37,950 nt of DNA from Bacteroidota bacterium (GCA_023458535.1 JAEWYW010000006.1:1-37950), one strand, 5' to 3'; counted from the first letter of the stretch, positions 1 through 7,952 are shown. Notes: generated by a model not told the origin, from the letters alone. A program made the numbers and translations.

Positions 1-290
1 GCTTCTTCGGAAATGTTGTTTCCAAAAATTTGAAAAGGAGCTCTTAGTGTGTTGAGCATTCGTTTTTCAGTTTTATTGGAATTGAGTAATGCTTCTGCAA
101 TTTGTCCGAACTGCAAATCTTTCTCAAAGTTTTGCGGCTGCAGTAAAATCTCTTTTAAAATAGACTTTACATGATGTATATTTTTAGTAGCAAAATTCCT
201 CTTCATGACTTCCAAAGCGATGTTTACGCTTTGATTGTTGGGATAGCCGAGTTTCAATATATCTTTTCCTTTTAATTTTAAATTTCCCAT
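1..290 (-). CDS. rtcB: RtcB-like RNA ligase, N-terminal part (cut by window edge)
   Basis: An open frame starts with ATG at 290 and runs leftwards off the window, giving 96 residues. The start MGNLKLKGKDILKLGYP and the following helical segment resemble the N-terminal extension of Bacteroidota RtcB proteins, which precedes the metal-binding catalytic domain. RtcB enzymes join RNA 2',3'-cyclic phosphate or 3'-phosphate ends to 5'-OH ends using GTP and Mn2+, and act in RNA repair or tRNA splicing. None of the catalytic Cys/His residues are in view, so the call rests on the N-terminus alone. No clear TAnnTTTG promoter is visible just upstream. The gene is oriented away from the rest of the window and ends beyond the left edge. 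Confidence 0.65.
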   Translation of the reverse strand, partial: MGNLKLKGKDILKLGYPNNQSVNIALEVMKRNFATKNIHHVKSILKEILLQPQNFEKDLQFGQIAEALLNSNKTEKRMLNTLRAPFQIFGNNISEE

Positions 291-380
291 TTTTTTAATT
301 TTAGATTCTAGATAATAGAACCGAGAACCAAGACTTTTTACATTTTGATTATGGATAACATCATAGAAATATTACATTTT

Positions 381-398
381 CAACTAAAGTTTTAGTTG
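381..398. repeat. short perfect palindrome
   Basis: CAACTAAA and TTTAGTTG form an 8-bp perfect inverted repeat with a 2-base spacer, followed by an AT-rich tract. It lies in the gene-poor stretch upstream of the rtcB-like gene. It could be a weak terminator-like hairpin or chance; no gene ends next to it. Confidence 0.4.
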
Positions 399-409
399 AT
401 TTTGATTTT

Positions 410-442
410 AAACCTGTTAGGTTTCTAAAACCTAACAGGTTT
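410..442. repeat. 33-bp palindromic repeat (15-bp arms)
   Basis: AAACCTGTTAGGTTT and its exact reverse complement AAACCTAACAGGTTT are separated by three bases (CTA). A perfect 15-bp hairpin of this kind is typical of dispersed short palindromes in flavobacterial intergenic DNA. It has no T-run, so it is unlikely to be a plain terminator. It lies directly beside a second, longer imperfect palindrome. Confidence 0.75.
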
Positions 443-448
443 AGTATT

Positions 449-532
449 CGTCACTTCGAGTAGATTTTTAGAAAATCGTATTGAGAAGTTCTTGCAAATA
501 GTTCTCGATACGCTTTGCTACACGAAGTGACG
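449..532. repeat. 84-bp imperfect inverted repeat, MITE/REP-like
   Basis: The ends CGTCACTTCG (449-458) and CGAAGTGACG (523-532) are perfect 10-bp inverted repeats, and the complementarity continues inward with interruptions (GTAG/CTAC, TTGAGAA/TTCTCGA). This fits a dispersed miniature inverted-repeat element in intergenic DNA. No transposase lies in the window and no target-site duplication could be established. Confidence 0.65.
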
Positions 533-596
533 TGTGTTTATAATTTAATTACTGTTGTCAATTTTTTGACAAATGTTGATTAGGAAACTGAATTTC

Positions 597-684
597 TAGC
601 CCTGATCGCAACGGCATCCTTTTTCTACGCCGGTTTGATGCGTTGGCGAAAAAGATACAGTGGAGAGCAGGAAAAAGCTCCTAA
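597..684 (+). ncRNA. structured RNA-like element, resembles flavo-1 candidate RNA
   Basis: The element begins TAGCCCTGATCG, has a central stem-loop in which CCTTTTTC and then CGCC pair with GGCG and GAAAAAG, and ends AGCAGGAAAAAGCTCC. CCTG near the start can pair with CAGG near the end and close the structure. The conserved ends AGCCCTGAT...AGCTCCTAA and the ATCCTTTT/AAAGAT core match an element I recall as frequent between genes in flavobacteria and believe to be the flavo-1 candidate non-coding RNA; that name is from memory. The structure fits better on the plus strand. Function is unknown. It lies between a palindrome cluster and a convergent peptide unit. Confidence 0.5.
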
Positions 685-726
685 TAAAAATGATTTCGGG
701 GAAACTTAAGTTTTGAAATTTTACGC

Positions 727-758
727 AAAAAAACCCGAAAGCTGTGACTTCGGGTTTT
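727..758 (-). terminator. Rho-independent terminator of the 25-residue peptide unit
   Basis: AAAACCCGAA and TTCGGGTTTT pair around a 9-base loop. On the minus strand the stem is followed by seven T residues, so it is best read as ending the short minus-strand transcript that starts near 893. On the plus strand the tail is weaker (TTTTGG), but it might also stop transcription from the flavo-1-like element. Confidence 0.8.
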
Positions 759-780
759 GGTATATCATTGTACTATTCTT

Positions 781-858
781 CTAAGAATGTACCCAACCAC
801 GAAGCCTCGCCTTTGCAAAAGGCAATCCTACTGTAGAATGTTGATTGTATTTGAACAT
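781..858 (-). CDS. 25-residue basic peptide, stand-alone unit
   Basis: ATG at 858 to TAG at 781 encodes 25 residues containing GLPFAKARLRGW. The start is preceded by an A-rich stretch (GAAGTAAAA) typical of Bacteroidota translation starts. A TAnnTTTG promoter lies at 900-907 and a strong terminator at 727-758, which gives a self-contained transcript of about 165 bases for this small frame alone. The peptide is basic (K, R, H rich), has one Trp, no Cys, and no signal peptide or membrane segment. I do not recognise a family. It could be a small protein, a leader peptide that has lost its operon, or an unused frame within a small RNA. No gene follows the terminator on this strand for over 400 bases, which argues against classical attenuation. 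Confidence 0.5.
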   Translation of the reverse strand: MFKYNQHSTVGLPFAKARLRGWVHS

Positions 859-899
859 TTTTACTTCGTTTTTTGTTGGTTAAACTTTATTTTGTGGTG

Positions 900-928
900 C
901 AAATATAGAATAAATTTTTAAAATCAAA
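900..928 (-). promoter_or_regulatory. promoter for the 25-residue peptide unit
   Basis: Read on the minus strand, TATATTTG (900-907) is an exact TAnnTTTG minus-7 box. A TTTG (925-928) lies 17 bases upstream, slightly closer than usual. Transcription would start near 893, about 35 bases before the peptide ATG. Confidence 0.65.
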
Positions 929-998
929 GATTTATTTGCTTTTTTGAGATTATTTTAGTTTGTTATAAATCAAAACAATTCAATTTTTAATATAAGTT

Positions 999-1524
999 CT
1001 ACCATATTTCTACTAAATAAGACTTTTTATCATTGTAAATGAAATTTTTAATTGGTTCAACTGAGAAGTTAAATCCATTATATTTACAACTTATCATTTG
1101 ATAGGATTCTAATTTTTCTAGATGAAAAGTTTTAGTTTTATCAAATTCAATTTGCTTTGTTTTAATTTCTAAAAAATTATTTTCATTAGCGCTTATAGGC
1201 TTCCAATCAAAATTATTAAAATCTTGTAATGTGTAGAAGCGAAACGTATCCGAATAATTAGTTCTCATAAAATTAATTATTAAAATAATCTTTTCTTCTG
1301 AAAACAGTAAATTTAATTTCACAACTTTTTCATCTAAAAAATGCAATTGATGTTGATCTGAAAAAATCTTAAAAATCTCGAATTGTCCAACTTTTAGAAC
1401 AGCTTTAGATATTGGGATATTAAATTCTTTTGGAAATGATTTTATTCTTCTTCAGAAAAATCATTCCTATTATTAGACTTATAATACTTTCAAGATTTTC
1501 ACCTAAAATTGCTTCAACGTTCAT
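999..1524 (-). pseudogene. unknown gene, apparently frameshifted, overlapping the mutase stop codon
   Basis: A frame opens with ATG at 1524 that overlaps the stop of the mutase gene (ATGA, 1521-1524), and reads MNVEAILGENLESIISLI before stopping near 1420. The neighbouring frame is open from about 1451 down to TAG at 999 and contains no ATG in its first 60 codons; only a TTG at 1346 could serve as start for a 115-residue product. Joining the two frames by removing one base in the A-run near 1430-1445 gives one continuous protein of about 175 residues. I therefore read this as one gene broken by a 1-base insertion. The product is Lys/Phe/Asn-rich, with no signal peptide and no motif I recognise. 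The ATGA overlap suggests former translational coupling to the mutase. An automatic annotation would probably show only 999-1346. Confidence 0.35.
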
Positions 1525-3638
1525 TGGATTAAAAATTTCTCTAGAATATCCACTGCACATTTCGGAAGATTCGTCCCTGGACCAAAAATAAAATCAGCAC
1601 CATTGGCGTATAAATAGTCGTAATCTTGCTGTGGTATTACACCCCCAACTACGATGGTAATGTCATCTGCACCCAATTTCTTCAATTCTTCCACTACCTG
1701 AGGAACCAAAGTTTTGTGACCGGCTGCCAACGACGAAACACCCAAAATGTGAATATCATTTTCCACGGCCTGTTTAGCGACTTCTTCCGGAGTTTGGAAC
1801 AATGGCGCAACGTCCACATCGAAGCCCATGTCGGCAAATGCTGTTGCCACAACTTTAGCACCACGGTCGTGACCGTCTTGACCCATTTTCACCACCATGA
1901 TACGTGGTCGGCGACCTTCTTCTTCCTCAAATTTTTGCGTTAACTCAATCGCTTTTCCGAAATATTCGTTTTTAGTTGCATTCATGGCATAAACTCCTGA
2001 AATGGTTTTAATATTGGCTTTGTAGCGTCCAAATTCCGATTCCAAAGCATCGGAAATTTCACCTAAAGTAGCTCTTCTGCGTGCTGCTTCGATACTCAAC
2101 GCCAAAAGATTTTCGTTTTGATCTTTTGCAGCGGTCTTAATTCGCTCTAAAATACTTTCTACAGCTTGATTATCACGTTTTTCTTTGATGGAATTGAGTC
2201 TTTCAATCTGTTTTTGACGAACCAGTGAGTTGTCGATATCTAAAATATCAAATTCTGGTTGCTTTTGAGAAGATTTAAACGAATTTACGCCGATGATAAA
2301 CTCTTCACCACTGTCAATTTTTGCTTGTTTTCTTGCCGCTGCTTCCTCAATTCTCATTTTTGGAATTCCCGCTTCAATGGCTTTCGTCATTCCGCCTTCT
2401 TTTTCCACCTCATCAATATACTTCATGGCTTCATCAATCATTTGTTGGGTTAAAGATTCCACCAAATAGCTTCCACCCATTGGATCTACCACATCACAAA
2501 TCCCCGACTCCTGCTGCAAAATAATCTGCGTATTTCTCGCAATCTTTGCGGAATAATCTGTTGGAAGTGCAATAGCTTCGTCCAAAGCGTTGGTATGCAA
2601 AGATTGTGTACCGCCCAAAGCCGAAGAAAGCGCCTCGATAGCGGTTCTTGTGATATTATTGAAAGGCTCCTGCTCGGTTAAAGACCAACCCGAAGTTTGG
2701 GAATGCGTTCTTAAGGCAAGCGATTTTTGATTTTGAGGGTTAAATTGTGAAATTAAATTCGACCAAATTACTCTGGCAGCTCGCATCTTAGCGATTTCCA
2801 TGAAGTGATTCATCCCGATCGCCCAGAAAAATGACAAACGAGGAGCGAATTCATCGATATTCATGCCTGCTTTGATGCCTGTTTTCACGTATTCTAATCC
2901 GTCGGCTAACGTATAAGCCATCTCCAAAACTGGCGTGGCGCCAGCTTCCTGCATGTGGTATCCTGAAATTGATATGGAGTTGAACTTTGGGATGTATTTT
3001 GAGGTATATTCGAAAATATCAGCAATAATTTTCATGGATGGCGTTGGCGGATAGATGTAGGTATTTCGTACCATGAATTCCTTCAGAATATCGTTCTGAA
3101 TGGTTCCTGAAAGCAGTTCCTGTGCAACACCCTGCTCCTCAGCAGCCACAATATAAAAAGCTAAGATTGGAAGAACCGCCCCGTTCATTGTCATGGAAAC
3201 CGATATTTGATCCAAAGGAATTTGATCAAATAAAATCTTCATATCCTCCACAGAATCGATGGCTACACCAGCTTTTCCAACATCACCAACTACTCTAGCA
3301 TGATCGGAATCATAACCTCTGTGCGTTGCCAAATCAAAAGCCACGGAAAGACCTTTTTGTCCAGCCGCCAAATTTCTTCTGTAAAATGCGTTGGATTCTT
3401 CAGCCGTTGAAAAACCTGCGTACTGTCGAATAGTCCAAGGTTTCTGAACATACATTGTGCTGTACGGGCCACGAAGATAAGGTGCAATACCCGCTGAAGC
3501 TTCGCTTAAGGATGGATTTACATCTTCTTTTGTGTACTGGGTTTTCAGTTGAAGTCCATCTTTTTCGAAGGTGTAGTTTTCTAATTGTGAAGCTGTAACC
3601 TTAAAATCAGGATTTTGGGTTGAAATCGTTTTACGCAT
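1521..3638 (-). CDS. scpA: methylmalonyl-CoA mutase, large (catalytic) subunit
   Basis: The 705-residue protein interconverts (R)-methylmalonyl-CoA and succinyl-CoA with adenosylcobalamin, linking propionate or odd-chain and branched-chain catabolism to the TCA cycle. The N-terminal TIM barrel has the family sequences RGPYSTMY (Tyr59, equivalent of the active-site Tyr) and SGYHMQEAG (His228, catalytic His). The C-terminal B12 domain has DGHDRG with Asp588, His590 and Gly593 forming DxHxxG, where His is the lower cobalt ligand, followed by the SSLAAGH and VVGG segments. The length matches catalytic subunits. No small-subunit gene lies upstream; the next gene on that side is a peptidase 98 bases away. 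The stop overlaps an ATG of the degraded downstream gene. Confidence in the family is very high. Confidence 0.97.
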   Translation of the reverse strand: MRKTISTQNPDFKVTASQLENYTFEKDGLQLKTQYTKEDVNPSLSEASAGIAPYLRGPYSTMYVQKPWTIRQYAGFSTAEESNAFYRRNLAAGQKGLSVAFDLATHRGYDSDHARVVGDVGKAGVAIDSVEDMKILFDQIPLDQISVSMTMNGAVLPILAFYIVAAEEQGVAQELLSGTIQNDILKEFMVRNTYIYPPTPSMKIIADIFEYTSKYIPKFNSISISGYHMQEAGATPVLEMAYTLADGLEYVKTGIKAGMNIDEFAPRLSFFWAIGMNHFMEIAKMRAARVIWSNLISQFNPQNQKSLALRTHSQTSGWSLTEQEPFNNITRTAIEALSSALGGTQSLHTNALDEAIALPTDYSAKIARNTQIILQQESGICDVVDPMGGSYLVESLTQQMIDEAMKYIDEVEKEGGMTKAIEAGIPKMRIEEAAARKQAKIDSGEEFIIGVNSFKSSQKQPEFDILDIDNSLVRQKQIERLNSIKEKRDNQAVESILERIKTAAKDQNENLLALSIEAARRRATLGEISDALESEFGRYKANIKTISGVYAMNATKNEYFGKAIELTQKFEEEEGRRPRIMVVKMGQDGHDRGAKVVATAFADMGFDVDVAPLFQTPEEVAKQAVENDIHILGVSSLAAGHKTLVPQVVEELKKLGADDITIVVGGVIPQQDYDYLYANGADFIFGPGTNLPKCAVDILEKFLIQ

Positions 3639-3699
3639 TTTAACTTTGTATTGAGATGGTAAATTTAATGATAATTTAAAATGTAAAAAAACTCAAATA

Positions 3700-3730
3700 A
3701 AATAAAAAAGATGGAAAAAATCCATCTTTT
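3700..3730 (-). terminator. terminator of the prolyl oligopeptidase gene
   Basis: On the minus strand AAAAGATGG and CCATCTTTT form a 9-bp stem around a 7-base loop, followed by TTTATTTTATTT. It sits a few bases after the peptidase stop codon and separates that gene from the mutase gene. Confidence 0.75.
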
Positions 3731-3735
3731 AGTTA

Positions 3736-5874
3736 TTATTTCGGTAGTTGTTGAATTCCCATTTCGTAGAGTGCAAATGATAATAAATCTGCATTTTCAC
3801 CTATGACCTGCTCAGTTGAACGACCAGCGCCATGGCCAGCATTCTTTTCTATCCTTATCAAAATAGGGTTATTGCAAGCTTGTTTTTCCTGTAATTCTGC
3901 TCCAAATTTAAAGGAATGAGCAGGAACCACTCTATCATCATGATCACTTGTAATAATCATGGTTGAAGGATAACATGTATTGGCTTTCACATTGTGTACT
4001 GGAGAGTATGACAATAAATAGTCGAACATTTCTTTGTTGTCTTCAGCAGTACCATAATCATAAGACCAACCTGCACCAGCTGTAAATTTGTTATACCTCA
4101 ACATATCTAGAACTCCTACTCCAGGGAAAGCCACTTTAGCAAGATCTGGCCGCATTGTCATGGTTGCTCCTACTAAAAGACCTCCATTTGATCGTCCCGA
4201 AATGGCCATAAAATCTTTAGAGGTGTATTTCATGCCCTGTAAAAATTCACCCGCTGCAATAAAATCATCAAATACATTTTTCTTCTGCATCTTTGTTCCA
4301 GCTACGTGCCATTTTTTTCCATATTCTCCACCTCCACGGATATTCGGAACCGCATAAATACCACCATTCTCCATCCAAATGGCATTTACAACAGAGAATG
4401 AGGGTTGCAAGCTGATATTAAAACCACCATAGGAATATAAGATAGTTGGATTTTTACCATTCAAATCAAGTCCTTTCTTATAATTGATCATCATGGGAAT
4501 TTTAGTACCATCTTTCGAAGTATAAAACTCTTGTTCTGAAACATAATCATCAGGATTAAATTTCACCTTTGGTTTCTGATACACTTCTGAAGTTCCTTTT
4601 GCTACATTATATTTATAAATAGTATTGGGCGTAACGTAATTCGTAAATGAGTAATAAATAAATTTATCAGTATTCTTACCTCCGAAACCACCTATGTTTC
4701 CTTTGCCAGGAAGATTGATATTACGGATAAGCTTTCCGTTTTTATCATATTGTTTCACCTCATCAATGGCATCAACCATATAGGTCGCAAAGAAATAACC
4801 ACCTGCTGCTCTTACCTCCAAAACATTATCTGTTTCTGGAATAACTTCCACCCAATTTTCCGGCGACAAGTTGTTAATGGTTGTTTTAACTAATCTATTG
4901 TTAGGCGCATCTTTGTCGGTCAAAATAAAAATTTCATCTCCTCTCGTATCAATGATACTTGCACTGAAATCAAAACCCTTGTTAATTTTTGCAAACCTTG
5001 AATCTTTTTTCTTTAAATCTTTAATGAACAATTCATTACCATAGGTTGCATTTGCTGCAGATACAATTAAAAACCTTTGATCTTCGGAAGTATAAGCACT
5101 TGCATATCTTCTTGGCAGCTCTTCACCTCCAAAAATCAATTCATCTTTTGACTGATTGGTGCGAAGTTTATGAAAAAAAACTTTGTGTTTATCTGTCATT
5201 CCAGATAATACTGTTCCTTCTTTCGGTTTATCGTAACTTGAATAGTAAATTCCGTCATCGCCTCGCCAAGAAATACCACTGAATTTCACGTTTTCTAATG
5301 TTGGATCTATCTGCTTCTTTGTGACGGCATCTATAATGATAATTTTGTTCCAGTCGCTTCCTCCTTCTGAAATAGAATATGCAGCTAAAGTTCCTTTTTT
5401 ATTAAAAGAAATTCCTGATAGTGAAGTAGTCCCCTTTTCCGAAAACTGGTTTGGATCTAAAAAGACCTCTGTTTTTTTTGTTTTGTTATTGGTTCTATAT
5501 AGTACCGACTGGGCCTGCAGACCATCATTTTTATAAAAATAGGTATAATTACCTTCTATAAATGGAGCTGAAATTTTTTCGTAATTCCAAATATCTCTCA
5601 ATTGGTTTTTGATAGAATCTCTATAAGGAATTTTTGAAAGATAATCTTGCGAAAATGCTACTTCTTCATCTACCCATTTTTTAGTAGCTTCTGAATCATT
5701 CTCAAGATCTCTGTAAGGATCAGTTACTTTTGTTCCAAAGTAAGTATCTATTTGCTTCCCTTTTTCTGCAATAGGATATTTCAATGTACTTTTATTAGTA
5801 TGCTGCATATTTTGCGACGAACACGCTGTAAGAAATACTGCTCCTGCAGTAAGTAGAATGTACTTTATTTTCAT
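3736..5874 (-). CDS. prolyl oligopeptidase, S9A family, lipoprotein
   Basis: The 712-residue serine peptidase should cleave short peptides after proline. It begins with a lipoprotein signal peptide ending LTAC (Cys18), so it is predicted to be exported and membrane-anchored. Residues 40-430 look like the seven-bladed propeller that restricts access to large substrates. The C-terminal alpha/beta hydrolase carries the triad: Ser562 in GRSNGG, Asp646 in DHDDRVVP, and His681 in NAGHGAG. YSYGGFN near residue 480 is also typical of S9A. The size matches the family, and the overall sequence resembles the flavobacterial (Elizabethkingia) prolyl endopeptidase. A promoter lies at 5891-5898 and a terminator at 3700-3730, so it looks monocistronic although the small barrel-protein gene precedes it on the same strand. 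Confidence 0.95.
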   Translation of the reverse strand: MKIKYILLTAGAVFLTACSSQNMQHTNKSTLKYPIAEKGKQIDTYFGTKVTDPYRDLENDSEATKKWVDEEVAFSQDYLSKIPYRDSIKNQLRDIWNYEKISAPFIEGNYTYFYKNDGLQAQSVLYRTNNKTKKTEVFLDPNQFSEKGTTSLSGISFNKKGTLAAYSISEGGSDWNKIIIIDAVTKKQIDPTLENVKFSGISWRGDDGIYYSSYDKPKEGTVLSGMTDKHKVFFHKLRTNQSKDELIFGGEELPRRYASAYTSEDQRFLIVSAANATYGNELFIKDLKKKDSRFAKINKGFDFSASIIDTRGDEIFILTDKDAPNNRLVKTTINNLSPENWVEVIPETDNVLEVRAAGGYFFATYMVDAIDEVKQYDKNGKLIRNINLPGKGNIGGFGGKNTDKFIYYSFTNYVTPNTIYKYNVAKGTSEVYQKPKVKFNPDDYVSEQEFYTSKDGTKIPMMINYKKGLDLNGKNPTILYSYGGFNISLQPSFSVVNAIWMENGGIYAVPNIRGGGEYGKKWHVAGTKMQKKNVFDDFIAAGEFLQGMKYTSKDFMAISGRSNGGLLVGATMTMRPDLAKVAFPGVGVLDMLRYNKFTAGAGWSYDYGTAEDNKEMFDYLLSYSPVHNVKANTCYPSTMIITSDHDDRVVPAHSFKFGAELQEKQACNNPILIRIEKNAGHGAGRSTEQVIGENADLLSFALYEMGIQQLPK

Positions 5875-5890
5875 TATGTGGTTTTGATTT

Positions 5891-5898
5891 CAAAAATA
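5891..5898 (-). promoter_or_regulatory. minus-7 box for the prolyl oligopeptidase gene
   Basis: The minus strand reads TATTTTTG, an exact TAnnTTTG, 17 bases before the ATG at 5874. No clean upstream TTTG is seen at the usual distance. The leader would be about ten bases long. Confidence 0.5.
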
Positions 5899-5959
5899 CT
5901 GAATCTAAAGCGGATAAAAAAACTAACCTAAACGAGATCTTTGAAAAATTTCTAATGAT

Positions 5960-6400
5960 TTAAAAATTTAATGAAACACCTAAGCTCCCATTATTGCCGA
6001 CTTCAGCGAAAACTCCTAGCTTTTGTGTGAAAAAATACCTTGCGCCCAAATGTGCACCGATACCAAAATTTCTTCCGACAACTCCCACATCTAAACCTGG
6101 ATATAGGTCGAAATTTTCTGGCAATTCTAAAGCTTTATTCAAATGGAAATTCACCCTGCCGAACGCAAACAAACTATTGTCTTTATTATCGTCTTTGTAA
6201 TTGCTGAAGTATACGTTTAAACCAGCTCCCACAGATAAAAGTTCGTTAATACCATAATCGTAGGTTCCGGCCAATCCAGTTCCATAACCCCATACATTAA
6301 ATCCTAAGTTGAGTTTCTGGTCTCCTTTTCCTGTGTAAGCTTGAGCATTGGTAAGCGAGAAACTCCCTGCAAATATCAGAGCAAAGAATATTTTTTTCAT
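5960..6400 (-). CDS. small outer-membrane barrel protein, DUF6646-like
   Basis: The product is 146 residues with a signal peptide (residues 1-19, ending TNAQ). The mature part begins YTGKGDQKLNLG and alternates hydrophobic and polar residues as in beta strands, ending in the C-terminal Phe typical of outer-membrane barrels (GVSLNF). The segments GTGL, NFDLYPGLDVG and GARYFFTQKLGVFAE recur almost unchanged in a second gene of this window (32267-32791), so the two are paralogues. I believe the family is DUF6646, of unknown function. The gene is divergent from the omega-amidase gene, with 101 bases between the two starts. Confidence 0.8.
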   Translation of the reverse strand: MKKIFFALIFAGSFSLTNAQAYTGKGDQKLNLGFNVWGYGTGLAGTYDYGINELLSVGAGLNVYFSNYKDDNKDNSLFAFGRVNFHLNKALELPENFDLYPGLDVGVVGRNFGIGAHLGARYFFTQKLGVFAEVGNNGSLGVSLNF

Positions 6401-6501
6401 ATCGCAAAAATTAAATTTTAAAAAACAGCCTAAAATACCTGAAATTAGCGATACTGAATATAAAAAATCTTATCTTTAACTAATATTTAAGATTGTTAAA
6501 A

Positions 6502-7254
6502 ATGCTTATAAAAGGACTAAATTTCGATATTCATTGGAAGAACAAGGATGAAAATTTCAATGCAATAGAAAAATTACTTGAAAACGACGAAGCCGATCTT
6601 TTTATTTTACCAGAGATGTTCTCAACGGGTTTTTGCATGGATGCCGAAGAAATTGCCGACAGAAATGAACAATCTTTGTATTTTTTAAAAAACATTTCCG
6701 CTCAAAAAAAAGCAGCTTTCTGTGGAAGTGCCTCCGTTTTCGAAGATGGCAAATTCTACAATCGCATGTATTTTGTGGAACCGTCAGGTGATGTAGAGTT
6801 TTATGACAAAAGGCATTTATTTTCTTTTTCGGGAGAGGATAAAATTTACACCGCTGGAAATAAAAAAAATGTCATCCATTACAAAGGTGTTCGATTTCTT
6901 CTTCAAGTTTGCTACGATTTACGTTTCCCTGTTTTTTCCAGAAATAATGAGGATTACGATGCAATAATTTATGTTGCTAACTGGCCAGAGAAGCGCGTTT
7001 TTGCATGGGAACATCTCTTGCAGGCACGAGCGATTGAAAATCTGTCTTATGTCTTTGGTGTCAACCGAATTGGACAGGACGGAAATGGTTTGCTTTATCC
7101 CGAATCTTCCCATTTTTTCTTCGCAGATGGAAGTGAAATATCAGATAAAAGCAGAAATATCATTAAAGGAAATATTGATATGGAAGAGCTTAAAAAGTTC
7201 CGTGAGCATTTCAATTTTCTAAATGACAGAGATGATTTTACCATAAAGATGTAA
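6502..7254 (+). CDS. omega-amidase YafV-like, nitrilase superfamily
   Basis: The 250-residue cytoplasmic hydrolase has the nitrilase Glu-Lys-Cys triad: Glu38 in LPEMF, Lys103 in YDKRHLF, and Cys137 in QVCYDLRFP. The KRHLF and CYDLRFP contexts point to the omega-amidase branch (YafV/NIT2-like), which hydrolyses omega-amides such as 2-oxoglutaramate or 2-oxosuccinamate, products of glutamine or asparagine transamination. The frame is open from a TTG at 6493, but I choose ATG 6502 because it begins the first beta strand (MLIKGLNFDIHW) as in relatives. The length is normal. It is divergent from the barrel-protein gene, with a near-match promoter TATCTTTA about 30 bases upstream. Confidence 0.9.
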   Translation: MLIKGLNFDIHWKNKDENFNAIEKLLENDEADLFILPEMFSTGFCMDAEEIADRNEQSLYFLKNISAQKKAAFCGSASVFEDGKFYNRMYFVEPSGDVEFYDKRHLFSFSGEDKIYTAGNKKNVIHYKGVRFLLQVCYDLRFPVFSRNNEDYDAIIYVANWPEKRVFAWEHLLQARAIENLSYVFGVNRIGQDGNGLLYPESSHFFFADGSEISDKSRNIIKGNIDMEELKKFREHFNFLNDRDDFTIKM

Positions 7255-7276
7255 TTTTCCGCAAACACATTTACTT

Positions 7277-7284
7277 TATTTTTG
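7277..7284 (+). promoter_or_regulatory. minus-7 box upstream of the TonB-C-like gene
   Basis: TATTTTTG is an exact TAnnTTTG match. The downstream ATG at 7300 lies 16 bases after it, so the leader would be short. The box argues against the in-frame TTG at 7282, which lies inside it, as start codon. Confidence 0.6.
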
Positions 7285-7299
7285 CAAAAATATTTGCTT

Positions 7300-7785
7300 A
7301 TGAAGAATGCTTTACTTGTTGTGTTGCTCACTTTATCAGGTTCAATATACTCACAAACTAGTCTTGAAGAAGATGACAACGACATCAGTCAACTCGATAT
7401 TTCTCGTACAAATATGAGTATCATGCCTGCTGAAAACGTTGAGTTTTTTCGGTTAAAATGCAATAATCCCCATTATGCAGAATATCCGGGCGGCCACAAA
7501 CAATTTCAAAGGGAATTTTATGAAAAAGTTCTTTTGACAGCAGATAATGGCAGATACGTTATCAATGGGAGATTTGCTTTTAGCTTGATTATCGATGAAA
7601 ACGGCGAAATGAAAGATCTTGAAATAAGTCCTAAAGTAGTCAATTCGCAATTCCTATTAAAAGACCTGCAAAACGCTTTCCGAAAATTCAAGAGCAATTG
7701 GATTTCTGCTACGTGCGATGGACAACCTGTTCCTTCCAAAATCAGAATAAAAACCGTATTCAACACCGAAAATATTGATATTTAA
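7300..7785 (+). CDS. secreted protein with a TonB-C-like domain
   Basis: From ATG 7300 the product is 161 residues with a signal peptide (MKNALLVVLLTLSGSIYSQ, cut near residue 19). An acidic linker follows. From about residue 65 the sequence has YPGGHKQFQREF, then beta strands with the IDENGEMKDLEI turn, then an amphipathic helix and a final strand. This resembles the TonB C-terminal fold used widely in Bacteroidota; the same YPGG-xxx-F pattern occurs in the M56 peptidase of this window. There is no membrane anchor or Pro-rich linker, so it is not a complete TonB. It may be a free periplasmic partner domain; the role is unknown. Confidence 0.7.
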   Translation: MKNALLVVLLTLSGSIYSQTSLEEDDNDISQLDISRTNMSIMPAENVEFFRLKCNNPHYAEYPGGHKQFQREFYEKVLLTADNGRYVINGRFAFSLIIDENGEMKDLEISPKVVNSQFLLKDLQNAFRKFKSNWISATCDGQPVPSKIRIKTVFNTENIDI

Positions 7786-7944
7786 AACAAATTCAGACTC
7801 CTGTAGTTAATAACAAGCATCATAAATCAACAAAGATTACTGGCTAAGCACTATTAAAATAAATTTGGATTTACTTTACATCTGTTATATATAATTGCAT
7901 GTTAAACGTAAAATTATCCTCTGCCATTCTGTCACCAAAATTCG

Positions 7945-7952
7945 TATCTTTG
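7945..7952 (+). promoter_or_regulatory. minus-7 box of miaB
   Basis: TATCTTTG followed by CACC is an exact TAnnTTTG box. Transcription would start near 7958 and leave a leader of about 80 bases that contains the repeat-rich region at 7959-8032. The 150 bases before it, after the TonB-C-like gene, show nothing recognisable. Confidence 0.65.

Noticed and set aside
449..532. Insertion sequence remnant
   Set aside because: No transposase-like frame and no defined target duplication; the element is too short, so it is listed as a MITE/REP-like repeat only.
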